DNA of 29,046 nucleotides. Source: an uncultured Clostridia bacterium (GTDB lineage Bacteria; Bacillota; Clostridia; TANB77; CAG-508). Shown piece after piece: positions 1 to 8,170 of the stretch. A program made the position numbers and the translations under genes. The stretch spans positions 1 to 29,046 of the forward strand of contig CAKOUO010000013.1 in assembly GCA_934120645.1 (NCBI GenBank), given 5' to 3'. Each line of letters opens with the position of its first letter. Position 1 is the first letter of the stretch. A model generated the notes under the pieces. The model was not told the DNA's origin, ran no database searches, and saw only the letters and a list, made by a program, of their open reading frames with translations.

Positions 1-40
1 AAATAAATATAAAATATAAATTTAATAATTTAGAGTTATG

Positions 41-83
41 ATTCCCCCGCAAAGAACCAAGGGTGGCCTTGGGAAGGGGGAAT
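41..83 (+). promoter_or_regulatory. Nested hairpin covering the cotJC ribosome binding site
   Basis: ATTCCCCC (41-48) is complementary to GGGGGAAT (76-83). Inside it, CCAAGG (57-62) pairs with CCTTGG (67-72) around a GTGG loop. The outer 3' arm contains the G-run that serves as Shine-Dalgarno for the ATG at 90, so the fold would hide the ribosome binding site. It could instead be part of an upstream gene's 3' end, since the window starts here. Confidence 0.5.
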
Positions 84-89
84 GAACTA

Positions 90-695
90 ATGTGGACTTA
101 TAATAAAACATTGCAATATCCAATTAATATAAAATGTCCAGAGCCAAGACTTGCAAAAGTTATTATTTCTCAATATGGTGGACCAGATGGAGAATTAGCA
201 GCATCTCTAAGATATTTATCTCAAAGATTTGGTATGCCTGACCAAAATGCTAAAGCAATTTTAAATGACATAGGTACAGAAGAATTAGCTCACTTAGAAA
301 TGGTAGGAACAATAGTACACCAATTAACAAGAGGTGCATCAATAGAAGAAATAGAAAAAGCAGGATTAGGACCATATTATACAGACCATGGAGTAGATGT
401 ATATCCACAATCAGCAGCGGGAGTACCATTTGATGCAACATGCTTAGCTTGTAAAGGAGATCCAATTGCAAACTTACAAGAAGATTTAGCAGCAGAACAA
501 AAAGCTAGAGCAACTTATGAAAAATTAATAGACTTATGTAGAGATAATCCAGATGTAATAGACCCATTAAGATATTTAAGAGAAAGAGAAGTAGTACACT
601 TCCAAAGATTTGGAGAGGCTCTAAGAGGAGTTCAAGATAAGTTGGCAGAAAAGAAATTTTATATGAATGATATGAATAATTGTAATAATAATTAA
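90..695 (+). CDS. cotJC: CotJC-type spore coat manganese catalase family protein
   Basis: This is a 201-residue protein of the CotJC branch of manganese catalases, a component of the spore coat that probably removes hydrogen peroxide with a di-manganese centre. The ligand pattern is complete: Glu35, Glu65-x2-His68, Glu136 and Glu167-x2-His170 match the spacing known from Lactobacillus manganese catalase. The N-terminal MWTYNKTLQYP is typical of CotJC. I start at the ATG at 90, which follows a GGAAGGGGG ribosome binding site by about 10 bases. A GTG at 63 is in frame but lies upstream of that site. CotJC is normally last in a cotJA-cotJB-cotJC operon; cotJA and cotJB would lie left of the window. 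Sporulation control by a mother-cell sigma factor is expected from the family, but I cannot see a promoter here. A terminator follows directly. Confidence 0.93.
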   Translation: MWTYNKTLQYPINIKCPEPRLAKVIISQYGGPDGELAASLRYLSQRFGMPDQNAKAILNDIGTEELAHLEMVGTIVHQLTRGASIEEIEKAGLGPYYTDHGVDVYPQSAAGVPFDATCLACKGDPIANLQEDLAAEQKARATYEKLIDLCRDNPDVIDPLRYLREREVVHFQRFGEALRGVQDKLAEKKFYMNDMNNCNNN

Positions 696-696
696 T

Positions 697-725
697 AAGC
701 AAGAGAAAATTTATCTCTTGCTTTT
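697..725 (+). terminator. Rho-independent terminator after cotJC
   Basis: AAGCAAGAGA (697-706) pairs perfectly with TCTCTTGCTT (714-723) around a 7-base loop and runs into a T-tract ending at 725. It separates cotJC from the next promoter. Confidence 0.88.
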
Positions 726-742
726 AAATATTTATTTAACAA

Positions 743-771
743 TTGAAAAATATAAAATAATATGTTATATT
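743..771 (+). promoter_or_regulatory. Sigma-A promoter for the hydrolase gene
   Basis: TTGAAA (743-748) and TATATT (766-771) are separated by exactly 17 bases, about 30 bases upstream of the start at 803. Confidence 0.7.
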
Positions 772-802
772 AATAAAAATTTAATTATTAATGGAGGTAC
801 AT

Positions 803-1552
803 ATGAAAATAGAAGGAAAAAATGGATATAATATAGATGTAAAGACATTTATACCAAATGAATGTAAAAATATTATAATTGCATGTCATGGATTTGGAGG
901 AGATAAAGAAAGTTCCGCAATTACATTACTTGCAGAAAAAGTAAATAAAGATAAAATAGGTGTTATAACTTTTGATTTTCCAGGACATGGTAAAAGTGAA
1001 GTAGAGGCAGACAAATTAACATTAAATAATTGTATAAAAGATTTAGAAACAGTAGAAGAATATGCTAGAACTAAATATCCAAATGCAAAAATAGGAGTAT
1101 TTGCAACAAGTTTTGGAGCATATATAACATTATTAAAAATAAATAAAAATGGACATAAATATGATTCTATCATATTGAGAGCACCAGCAATATGTATGGA
1201 TGAAATTCTAAAAAATGCAATATTGAAAGAGGATGTAGAACAATACAAACAGAGAGGGTATGCAATATTAGGATATGACAGAGAAATGAAGGTTCCATAT
1301 GAATATTATCAAGAATTATTAAATGAAAAATTATTTGATATATATAATGCAAATGAAAAAATGTTAATAATACAAGGAACAGAAGATGATATGGCACCAA
1401 TAGCAGATACAATTAAATTTATAAAGGAAAAGAATACAAAAGCTAATCTAGTTAAAATAGAAGGAGCAGACCATAGAATGAAAAAACCAGGGGAATTAGA
1501 AAAAGCTATAAATTTTGCTAGAGAATACATACTAAATTGTATGGGAGAATAA
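803..1552 (+). CDS. Alpha/beta hydrolase, serine esterase/S33-like
   Basis: This is a 249-residue cytosolic alpha/beta hydrolase with no signal peptide. HGFGGDKES near the N-terminus is the oxyanion-hole loop of the family. The nucleophile elbow is A-T-S103-F-G, Asp195 or Asp196 lies in GTEDDMAP, and His224 lies in GADHRM, completing a Ser-Asp-His triad. The layout resembles the serine aminopeptidase/feruloyl-esterase-like group, which hydrolyses small esters or lipids. The substrate cannot be read from sequence. I start at the ATG at 803. The ATG at 791 lies in its ribosome binding site (GGAGG) and would add only four residues. The next gene begins 16 bases after the stop with its own GAGGGAAAA site, so the two are probably co-transcribed. 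Confidence 0.85.
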   Translation: MKIEGKNGYNIDVKTFIPNECKNIIIACHGFGGDKESSAITLLAEKVNKDKIGVITFDFPGHGKSEVEADKLTLNNCIKDLETVEEYARTKYPNAKIGVFATSFGAYITLLKINKNGHKYDSIILRAPAICMDEILKNAILKEDVEQYKQRGYAILGYDREMKVPYEYYQELLNEKLFDIYNANEKMLIIQGTEDDMAPIADTIKFIKEKNTKANLVKIEGADHRMKKPGELEKAINFAREYILNCMGE

Positions 1553-1568
1553 AAAAAGAGGGAAAATT

Positions 1569-2582
1569 ATGAATAGAAAACAATTATGCGATAAAATAGG
1601 AAAACAAATGCCAAAACAATTAAATGAACTAGAAAAAGGAGCATATATAATGATGTGCATAGGTAAAGAAAAGGCATTTAGTTCGCAATATTATTTTAGT
1701 GATAAAAAAACAAGAGACAAAATATATGAAAAAGCAAGAAGAAAAGAAACAAAAAAACTACAAAATAAAAAAGAAATTATTTGTGTAACAGCATCTAAAT
1801 TATATAAATACATAGCTGAGCAAAATGGATTGGAAGTATATTATGCAGGAAAACACGAAAACCTAACAAAAAATAATTTATATATATTTGAATCAGGAGA
1901 ACATATAACACCTGTTATAAAATTAAAAGATGGAAGATATATAAAAACAGATATAGAATGGAACTTAGAAAATATACAAACTGGCATGAGATGGTTGGAG
2001 TTTGGAACAAAAAATGAAGAAGGCAGTATGCTATCAGCATTATCTCAAGATGAAATAGATAATATAATGCAAAAAATAGGATATATAAGCAAAACATCTG
2101 ATTATACAGATGAATATATAAAAAATTTAGAAATGAATTTAAACAATTTGCCAATAGAACAACAATTAGAATGTATATTTAATGACAAAAGAATAACTGA
2201 ATTAGCACGAAACTTAAAAGGAAATGTGGAAAGATATAGATTTTATAGAAGAATTATAAAAGATGTTACTTCTAAAAATGAAAATAAAAAAGAAGAGTAT
2301 GGAGAAAGCATTTTTTGTTTTGGAGGCGTATTAAGAAATAAGAACAAAAAAAGAAAATATACAACATGTGTATATTATAAAACACAAGAACCAAAGAATG
2401 GAAAAGTATGGATATGGTCTGCAAACGAAAAAAGAATGGAGGAGGTACCATTGAAATATTTAAAATATTTTTTAAAGACTCAAAAAATAAAAATATGCCC
2501 AGGAAAATTTTTAAAAGAATTAAAAGAACTTAAAACTATATCAAAAAAATTAAGCAGTCTAAGTACTGAAATAGAATTATAA
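1569..2582 (+). CDS. Hypothetical protein with transglutaminase-like Cys-His-Asp order
   Basis: I do not recognise this 337-residue protein as a named family. In the middle, IICVTASKLYKYIAEQNGL places Cys72 at the start of a helix, EHITPVIKL supplies His112, and GRYIKTDIEW supplies Asp128. The order, the 40- and 16-residue spacings and the surrounding hydrophobic pattern resemble the transglutaminase/cysteine-protease-like core (Cys, then His on a strand, then Asp on the next strand). The rest is Lys/Glu-rich with predicted helices, and there is no signal peptide or membrane segment, so a cytosolic protein is likely. It lies 16 bases behind the hydrolase gene and before a bidirectional terminator. 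The catalytic assignment is my inference; a non-catalytic scaffold is possible. Confidence 0.6.
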   Translation: MNRKQLCDKIGKQMPKQLNELEKGAYIMMCIGKEKAFSSQYYFSDKKTRDKIYEKARRKETKKLQNKKEIICVTASKLYKYIAEQNGLEVYYAGKHENLTKNNLYIFESGEHITPVIKLKDGRYIKTDIEWNLENIQTGMRWLEFGTKNEEGSMLSALSQDEIDNIMQKIGYISKTSDYTDEYIKNLEMNLNNLPIEQQLECIFNDKRITELARNLKGNVERYRFYRRIIKDVTSKNENKKEEYGESIFCFGGVLRNKNKKRKYTTCVYYKTQEPKNGKVWIWSANEKRMEEVPLKYLKYFLKTQKIKICPGKFLKELKELKTISKKLSSLSTEIEL

Positions 2583-2585
2583 AAA

Positions 2586-2616
2586 ATAATTAGGCAATTA
2601 AGCCTAATTATTTTTT
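2586..2616. terminator. Bidirectional terminator between convergent genes
   Basis: ATAATTAGGC (2586-2595) pairs with GCCTAATTAT (2602-2611), flanked by A-rich sequence on the left and T-rich on the right. It can therefore stop transcription from both sides, and it overlaps the stop codon of the leftward gene. Confidence 0.85.
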
Positions 2617-3140
2617 ATACCAAAAGAGTTATTTATAGGATCTTTAAATAATGCTATTTTAGGAGGATAATAAGTAAAAAATACAAAGCAAAATAGTAAA
2701 ACAACAATAGATATAATTGCAAATTTATTATTACAAGAAGAATTAGATAATAAAACCTTATATGTTACATATTCTCCTAATAAAACAGATATAAAAAAAC
2801 TAGAAATATCTAAAAAGGCAAAATTAGTACCAATTATTCCTGTATATGTATAGAAAAAAACAACTATAAACAAAATTGAAGTTATAATCCCAATTGCTTT
2901 TGCACATAAAAAATTTTTAAAATTCTTACCAATATAAAAATAACCTATAATTGTTGTTAATAGCATAGGAAAGAAAACAAGTTTTAAATGTTCCCATGTA
3001 CTTTCATTAACGGCACTGAAACTTGCTATTAATAAAGAATTATTTGACCATTCATATGTAAAATGTAGCAAAGTTCCTAATATCATAGTGAAAATTACAC
3101 TAAATATTTGAAACTTTGCAATAACTTTTTTATCAGTCAT
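2604..3140 (-). CDS. DUF6512-like integral membrane protein
   Basis: This 178-residue protein has about five hydrophobic segments and a short charged N-terminus. The early segment with HFTYEWSNNS and SAVNESTWEHLKL is the conserved signature I associate with the uncharacterised DUF6512 membrane family. No enzymatic motif is obvious. I start at the ATG at 3140, because the in-frame ATG at 3155 is part of the ATGGAGG ribosome binding site. The start overlaps the end of the upstream Fic gene by a few bases, so the two are translationally coupled. Function is unknown. Confidence 0.7.
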   Translation of the reverse strand: MTDKKVIAKFQIFSVIFTMILGTLLHFTYEWSNNSLLIASFSAVNESTWEHLKLVFFPMLLTTIIGYFYIGKNFKNFLCAKAIGIITSILFIVVFFYTYTGIIGTNFAFLDISSFFISVLLGEYVTYKVLLSNSSCNNKFAIISIVVLLFCFVFFTYYPPKIALFKDPINNSFGIKNN

Positions 3141-3849
3141 TATCAATACCTCCATGTTCTAAAAAATTAATATGAAAATTATTGTTATCCAATAAATTAT
3201 TTTTTCCATATAACAAATTTTCAAAAAACATAATTAAATAGGTATTATTAGGATAAATATTTTTTGGAATATTACAATAATTAGCTATTATTAAACTATT
3301 CCTAAAATATAAAAAATATTCTTTAAATAAACTACTATCAATAGAAAATCCTTGTTTTTCTAAATATTTAATAATAAACACATAAAAAGCTTTAGTATTA
3401 CCGTTTTCAAAAGGATGAATTTGCCAAATATTAGCAGAAAAATTAGCAATATGTTTAACAATTTCATTTTGATTTAGATTTGAATAGTCGAAATTTTTTT
3501 CTTTATTAATTTCATAATCAAGTGATGATTCAATATCACGAAAATTTACATACTTAATACTATTACCTTTTAAAACATCCTCTTTTTTAACAATATTATG
3601 AATTCTGTAATCTCCAGCAAAATTATAAATATCTTTAAAAATATATTTATGGATACTTCTTAACACAAAATAATTAAAGCCAAAACTATTATCAGTTAAT
3701 AATTTTTCCATTCTTAATAAAGTTAAATCTATATTAAAATTATTTTGAACATTTTCAATTTTATCATCATTATTTTTCATTTTTACAGTTAGAACATCTT
3801 TTTTCTTCGAAAAAGAATTAGTTGGATAAAACATTTTTTCATTATTCAT
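3133..3849 (-). CDS. Fic-domain protein
   Basis: This is a 238-residue Fic/DOC-fold protein. Fic enzymes usually transfer AMP or another nucleotide-derived group onto a hydroxyl side chain of a target protein. The N-terminal half contains LRSIHKYIFKDIYNFAGDYR, the typical Fic N-region. The active-site loop is H145-P-F-E-N-G-N-T-K153: the catalytic His, the acidic residue and the GN anion-binding pair are present, but the usual Arg (GNxR) is Lys. I see no clear inhibitory (S/T)xxxE(G/N) helix and no separate antitoxin gene. The start at 3849 follows AAAGGAGG by 10 bases, while the upstream in-frame ATG at 3909 has no such site. It is the first gene of a pair with the DUF6512-like protein. Confidence 0.85.
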   Translation of the reverse strand: MNNEKMFYPTNSFSKKKDVLTVKMKNNDDKIENVQNNFNIDLTLLRMEKLLTDNSFGFNYFVLRSIHKYIFKDIYNFAGDYRIHNIVKKEDVLKGNSIKYVNFRDIESSLDYEINKEKNFDYSNLNQNEIVKHIANFSANIWQIHPFENGNTKAFYVFIIKYLEKQGFSIDSSLFKEYFLYFRNSLIIANYCNIPKNIYPNNTYLIMFFENLLYGKNNLLDNNNFHINFLEHGGIDND

Positions 3850-3931
3850 AAATAAAAATCCTCCTTTAATTATATTAGTATTATGTGCTATAAAAGTAAA
3901 AAAATTCAAAAAGATAATTTGATAAAAAATA

Positions 3932-3975
3932 AAAAAGTAGAATTAAGACTATATAAAACCTAAATTCTACTTTTT
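3932..3975. terminator. Terminator after the YhgE/Pip gene
   Basis: AAAAAGTAGAATT (3932-3944) pairs with AATTCTACTTTTT (3963-3975). Read leftward it follows the stop of the exporter gene and ends in a T-run. Confidence 0.8.
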
Positions 3976-3989
3976 ATTTTAATATTTTA

Positions 3990-6047
3990 CTATGCTTTTA
4001 CATCATGTTCATTTTTATTTTTTTCTTTTTTTGTTTTAAATATATCAACTATAAATGTAATAGAAAATGCTACAACAGTTATTCCTAATAAAATTAAAAT
4101 ATATGTTCCTTTTGAGTTTGTTGCTGTAGGAACTAAGATTTCTCTTAATAATTTAATAGAATATGTCATAGGTAAGTAAGGTGATACAGCTTGGAAAGCT
4201 TTATTTATAGTTTCTATTGGGAATGTTCCTCCAGATGCTGCTAATTGTAAAACTAAAACAATAAGTGCTAAGAATTTACCAATATCACCAAAGTTTCTAA
4301 TTAAGAATTGTATAATACTCATAAATGTTATACCAATTAAAATACTAGAACCATAGTATAATGCTAAGTTTTGTATTTCATAACCTAAGCTTAATTTTAA
4401 TAAAAATCCTGTAAGTAATCCTTCAAATGCACCAATAGCAATATATAATACATTTTGTAATAATTTATTTTTATTAGTCATTCCTAATATTCCAAATCTA
4501 TTATCATGATCATAATATAAAACAACATAACACATTAAAGCACCAACCCATAATCCAATGCATAAGAATAATGGGGTAAAGGCAATACCATAAGAACTAA
4601 CTTTTCCATATTCATTTGTTTCAAAATTTACTGGATCTTCACCAAATTCTGCTATTCCATCTAAAGTTTTTATTTGTTCATTTGTTTCTTTTAAACCTTC
4701 ATTTATAGAGTTTTTAAATGTTTCAACACCTGATACTAATTTTGTACTTCCAGTATAAGCTGAGTTTGTTCCAGAATTAATAGTGTTTAATGCTGTATTA
4801 ATTTGATTAGAACTTGAACTTAATTGAGCTAAACCAGATGTTAAAGTAGAACTTCCTGAAGATAAATTCTTTGTTCCATTAGATAAAGTTGTTATTCCAT
4901 TATTTAATTTTGTAGTTCCTTGTTGAACAGATGATAATGCAATTTTTAAATTTTGTATACCTTGAGATAATTGGTTTAAGCTATTAGTACTATTTGATAA
5001 TTTTTGAGTTCCTGCATATAAGCTGTTAGCACCTGCTTTAATTTTTTCTCCAGATACACCTAATGTTGAAAAATTAGTATTTAATACTTGTTTTACTTGT
5101 TTAGAATAAGCTTGTAAGTTAGGGTCAGAAGAGTTTTCACATTGTGCAACAAGACCATTTAATATATTGTTTAATTTATTAACACCATTTACATATGATG
5201 AAATATTAGTATTTAAATTTTCAGCACCTGTATTTAAAGTGCTTACACCAGTTGCTAATTGAGTAATTCCTTGACTACCTTGGGCAGATAATTTTTCTGC
5301 ACCAGCATTAATTTGAGATATAGCATTATCTAAATCTCTGCTTCCAGTTTGTAAACTATTTATTCCATTAGAAACTTGTGAAATACCATTATCTAAAGTT
5401 TTGCTTCCTTCATAAGCTGAATTAACTCCGGCATTAAATTGAGAATAACTATTAGTTAATTGTGTTGAACCATCATTTATTTGCTTTAGTCCTGAGTTTA
5501 AACTTTTTGCACCAGTTAATATAGTATCAGAACCATTACTGATTTCTTGTAAACTATTTGGAACTTCTGCTAATTTATCTGATAAATTTGCAATTATTTG
5601 TTTATCAATTTTTGATTGTAAGTTTAATTCCATAGTTTTTACAGCACTATTAACAATTTGAGTTGCTAAATAGTTTGTAGCTTGATTTGGACTGTATGTT
5701 ATTTTGGCAATTTGTTTATCAGTAGAAGAAGCACTTAATAGACATTCTGTGAAATTATCTGGAATTTCTATTGAAGCATAATAAGTTCCATTTTCCATTC
5801 CTTTTTCTGCATCTTCTTTGCTAACTTCTTGAATATCAAAAGTAGCACTTTCTTTTAAACTATTTACAAATTCATTTCCTTGGTTTTCACCATCTTTTCC
5901 GTTATCTAAATTAACTATAGCAATTTTCATACCACTTAAATCTCCATATGGATCCCAATAAGATTTTAAATAGAAAAAGCTATAAATTAGGGGGATTAAT
6001 AATACCACCATAAAAATAATAATATTAAAAACTTTATTTTTTTTCAT
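3990..6047 (-). CDS. YhgE/Pip family membrane protein, ABC-2-like exporter
   Basis: This 685-residue protein belongs to the YhgE/Pip (phage infection protein) family. It has one N-terminal transmembrane segment followed by SYWDPYGDLSGMKIAIVNLDNG, the family's extracellular opening motif. A long surface region of heptad-like repeats (L-x2-G-x3-L and N-x-G patterns, roughly residues 150-460) follows, then about five C-terminal transmembrane segments in an ABC-2-like arrangement. Relatives serve as phage receptors or as parts of export systems, including LXG/ESX-type secretion. Here the TetR partner points to regulated efflux or envelope stress. The ATG at 6047 follows AGAAAGGA by about 11 bases; the ATG at 6059 abuts that site and is unlikely. 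Only one base separates it from the TetR stop. Confidence 0.88.
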   Translation of the reverse strand: MKKNKVFNIIIFMVVLLIPLIYSFFYLKSYWDPYGDLSGMKIAIVNLDNGKDGENQGNEFVNSLKESATFDIQEVSKEDAEKGMENGTYYASIEIPDNFTECLLSASSTDKQIAKITYSPNQATNYLATQIVNSAVKTMELNLQSKIDKQIIANLSDKLAEVPNSLQEISNGSDTILTGAKSLNSGLKQINDGSTQLTNSYSQFNAGVNSAYEGSKTLDNGISQVSNGINSLQTGSRDLDNAISQINAGAEKLSAQGSQGITQLATGVSTLNTGAENLNTNISSYVNGVNKLNNILNGLVAQCENSSDPNLQAYSKQVKQVLNTNFSTLGVSGEKIKAGANSLYAGTQKLSNSTNSLNQLSQGIQNLKIALSSVQQGTTKLNNGITTLSNGTKNLSSGSSTLTSGLAQLSSSSNQINTALNTINSGTNSAYTGSTKLVSGVETFKNSINEGLKETNEQIKTLDGIAEFGEDPVNFETNEYGKVSSYGIAFTPLFLCIGLWVGALMCYVVLYYDHDNRFGILGMTNKNKLLQNVLYIAIGAFEGLLTGFLLKLSLGYEIQNLALYYGSSILIGITFMSIIQFLIRNFGDIGKFLALIVLVLQLAASGGTFPIETINKAFQAVSPYLPMTYSIKLLREILVPTATNSKGTYILILLGITVVAFSITFIVDIFKTKKEKNKNEHDVKA

Positions 6048-6048
6048 T

Positions 6049-6621
6049 TTATTTAACATCCTTTCTTAAACCTTTTTTTAAAATTTCTGAAATACTTTGT
6101 GCTATCATTTGTTCATCTAAATTTTTGTCTTTATCATTCCATTCAATTATTAATGCTATATACATCTTATATATTAGAAATGTTGTGATATCTAAATCAG
6201 GGTATTCTATATAACCATTTTCTTGTGCTTTTTGTAATTTTTTTCTTATGTAGTTTTGAATTTTTTCATCAATCAACTTTAAGCTATCAACAATAATAGG
6301 ATTTCTAAGCCATTCAGCTTCTTTAGTCATTATATTTAAAAAATCTTGATGTTTTCTATATTGTAAAATTTCATATATGGCTTGATTTACAGTTTCGAAA
6401 AAGTCTAAATTTTTTGCTTCAACAGATTCAACAATTTTTTCCATATTAGTAATTTCTTCTTGTATAAAATATTTTAATAAGTCTTCTTTACTGTCAAAGT
6501 ACATATAAATTGTTTTCTTTGTTACTCCAGCTCTTTGAGCAATCTCGTCCATCGAAACTTTTTTAAATCCGAATTGATGAAATAGTTCTCTAGCAGCTTG
6601 AATAACTTGATCTTTTTTCAT
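6049..6621 (-). CDS. TetR/AcrR family transcriptional regulator
   Basis: This 190-residue regulator has a classic TetR helix-turn-helix at residues 1-50: AARELFHQFGFKKVSMDEIAQ, then AGVTKKTIYMYFDSKEDLL. An all-helical ligand domain follows. It most likely represses its own operon, which includes the YhgE/Pip exporter, until a small molecule binds. I start at the ATG at 6621, the first with a usable ribosome binding site (GAAAGGA about 12 bases upstream). The ATGs at 6642 and 6633 lack correct spacing. Its promoter and a palindromic operator lie just upstream. Confidence 0.92.
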   Translation of the reverse strand: MKKDQVIQAARELFHQFGFKKVSMDEIAQRAGVTKKTIYMYFDSKEDLLKYFIQEEITNMEKIVESVEAKNLDFFETVNQAIYEILQYRKHQDFLNIMTKEAEWLRNPIIVDSLKLIDEKIQNYIRKKLQKAQENGYIEYPDLDITTFLIYKMYIALIIEWNDKDKNLDEQMIAQSISEILKKGLRKDVK

Positions 6622-6687
6622 ATTAAATATCATTCCTTTCATTAGTTTTTAGCTTAATATAATTGCTTATTTTAATTTTAAACCAAG

Positions 6688-6735
6688 TATACTACTCTAG
6701 TGAATTAGTATACCATATTTTTATGAATTTGTCAA
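6688..6735 (-). promoter_or_regulatory. TetR-operon promoter with overlapping operator
   Basis: Read leftward, TTGACA (6735-6730), a 17-base spacer and TATACT (6712-6707) form a near-perfect sigma-A promoter. The -10 box is part of an inverted repeat: GTATACTA at 6688-6695 and its complement TAGTATAC at 6706-6713. That is the expected place for an autorepressing TetR operator. Confidence 0.8.
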
Positions 6736-6781
6736 TCATTTTGTTCTGCTTTTACTGAAAATTAAGGGAAAAAACTATTTA

Positions 6782-6810
6782 TTGACAAAAAACAACATAA
6801 ATATTACAAT
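6782..6810 (+). promoter_or_regulatory. Sigma-A promoter for the wall hydrolase
   Basis: TTGACA (6782-6787) and TACAAT (6805-6810) are 17 bases apart. The predicted start of transcription near 6817 leaves a leader of only about 11 bases, just enough for AGGTG. Confidence 0.75.
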
Positions 6811-6827
6811 ATAATTAGGTGATTTAT

Positions 6828-8060
6828 ATGAAGACAAAAGAAAAAAGAAAAATAAAAATAACATTAAAAAGCATTATAATTTCAGCATTTTTATTTTTTA
6901 TCTTATTATATATGTTTATGTTCTATAACATATATTTTCCAAGCAACAAATCATATGCAAAAGAAACAGATACAAAACCAGAAGAATTAAAAATAAGTAA
7001 CGCAAACCAAATTGATATTGATAAATATATAAAACAAAATGTTAATGATGAAGAAAAAATTGAAATAACACAGAAAGAAGAAATACTAGAATATTTAACA
7101 GAATATAGAACAAACAAAGATGTACCAAAAGGAATATCTTATGTGGTTCAAGAGGGAAGACAAGGAAAACAAAATATAACAACAAAAAAAACATATAAAA
7201 ATGGAGAATTGATTTCTGAAGAACAAGTAGGCGCAGAAATTACAAAAGCCTCTTGTAATAAAATAGTAGAAGTAGGAGGAGCATCATATAGTAGCAATTA
7301 CAAAATAAAAGTAGGAGATAATGTTTTTGTAACATCTGATGAATTAGCAGTTATGTCAGAAAACAACGAAGAGAGTAGAAAAATAACAACATTAAAACAA
7401 AAAGATGAATTAAAAATATTAGAAATAAAACAAAGTTGGTATAAAGTATCATATAAAGAAGGAATAGGGTGGGTAAAAGATGAATGTACTACATATATAA
7501 ACCCTTATAATAATGAAGAAAAAATAAAAGAACAAGCAACACAAAATACAAAACAACAATTAATAGCAAATTTGAATTTTAATATGAACTTAAATAAACC
7601 AAGCGGATTAAGTCTAGAACAATTTAAAAAAATTCTAACAGATTCAAACGATACAAATAAAATATTTATTAATAATGCAGAATATTTCTACTATATTGAA
7701 AAACAGTATAATATAAATGGAATATTTGTAGCAGCAGTTGCAATACATGAAAGTTCATGGGGAACATCAAAAATAGCCGTACAAAAAAATAATTTATTTG
7801 GATATGGCGCATATGATTCAAATCCATATAATGGTGCATATGAATTTAATAATTATATAGAAAGTATAGATTTAATATCAAGAGTATTTGTTAAATATTA
7901 TATAAATCCAAAAGGAACTAATATTTATGGAGGAGAAATAGCAGTTGGAACATATTATAATGGTGCTACATTATCTGGAATAAATAAAAAATATGCAACA
8001 GATAAAAACTGGGCAAATTCAGTATATAAGCACATGCAGTATTTATATAATAAATTGTAA
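6828..8060 (+). CDS. Membrane-anchored G5/SH3 glucosaminidase (cell wall hydrolase)
   Basis: This 410-residue envelope protein has a basic N-terminus and one transmembrane segment (about residues 12-32). A linker is followed by a G5 domain (about 95-150, with VVQEGRQGKQNITTKKTYKNG). An SH3-like domain follows (about 160-220, ending WYKVSYKEGIGWVKDE), then a glucosaminidase-type lysozyme domain (about 275-410). The catalytic acid is probably Glu308 in AIHESSWGTSK, followed by NNLFGYGAYDSNPY. It would cleave peptidoglycan glycan strands outside the membrane, for example in growth or separation. The ATG at 6828 follows AGGTG by 6-7 bases; the GTG at 6819 lies inside that site. It has its own promoter, so it is probably monocistronic, although no clear terminator follows. 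Confidence 0.87.
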   Translation: MKTKEKRKIKITLKSIIISAFLFFILLYMFMFYNIYFPSNKSYAKETDTKPEELKISNANQIDIDKYIKQNVNDEEKIEITQKEEILEYLTEYRTNKDVPKGISYVVQEGRQGKQNITTKKTYKNGELISEEQVGAEITKASCNKIVEVGGASYSSNYKIKVGDNVFVTSDELAVMSENNEESRKITTLKQKDELKILEIKQSWYKVSYKEGIGWVKDECTTYINPYNNEEKIKEQATQNTKQQLIANLNFNMNLNKPSGLSLEQFKKILTDSNDTNKIFINNAEYFYYIEKQYNINGIFVAAVAIHESSWGTSKIAVQKNNLFGYGAYDSNPYNGAYEFNNYIESIDLISRVFVKYYINPKGTNIYGGEIAVGTYYNGATLSGINKKYATDKNWANSVYKHMQYLYNKL

Positions 8061-8077
8061 ATTTTTTGTAAAATTCC

Positions 8078-8106
8078 TTGCTATTTTTAAAAACTTATTG
8101 TATGAT
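8078..8106 (+). promoter_or_regulatory. Sigma-A promoter for the VirB2-like/CpaE-like operon
   Basis: TTGCTA (8078-8083) and TATGAT (8101-8106) are exactly 17 bases apart, about 65 bases before the start at 8171. Confidence 0.7.
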
Positions 8107-8170
8107 ATATAAGTATAAAAAAGGGAAAAAGTAACATAAAAAAGAAAACGCAAGAAAGGGGACTAAAATA

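Noticed and set aside
38..85. A 15-codon ORF upstream of cotJC
   Set aside because: It lies in the GC-rich hairpin, has no ribosome binding site, and its codons read as the hairpin arms; probably chance.
3990..6047. Repeat array in the YhgE/Pip gene as a DNA repeat element
   Set aside because: The repetition is in the protein's heptad-like pattern and is part of the family architecture.
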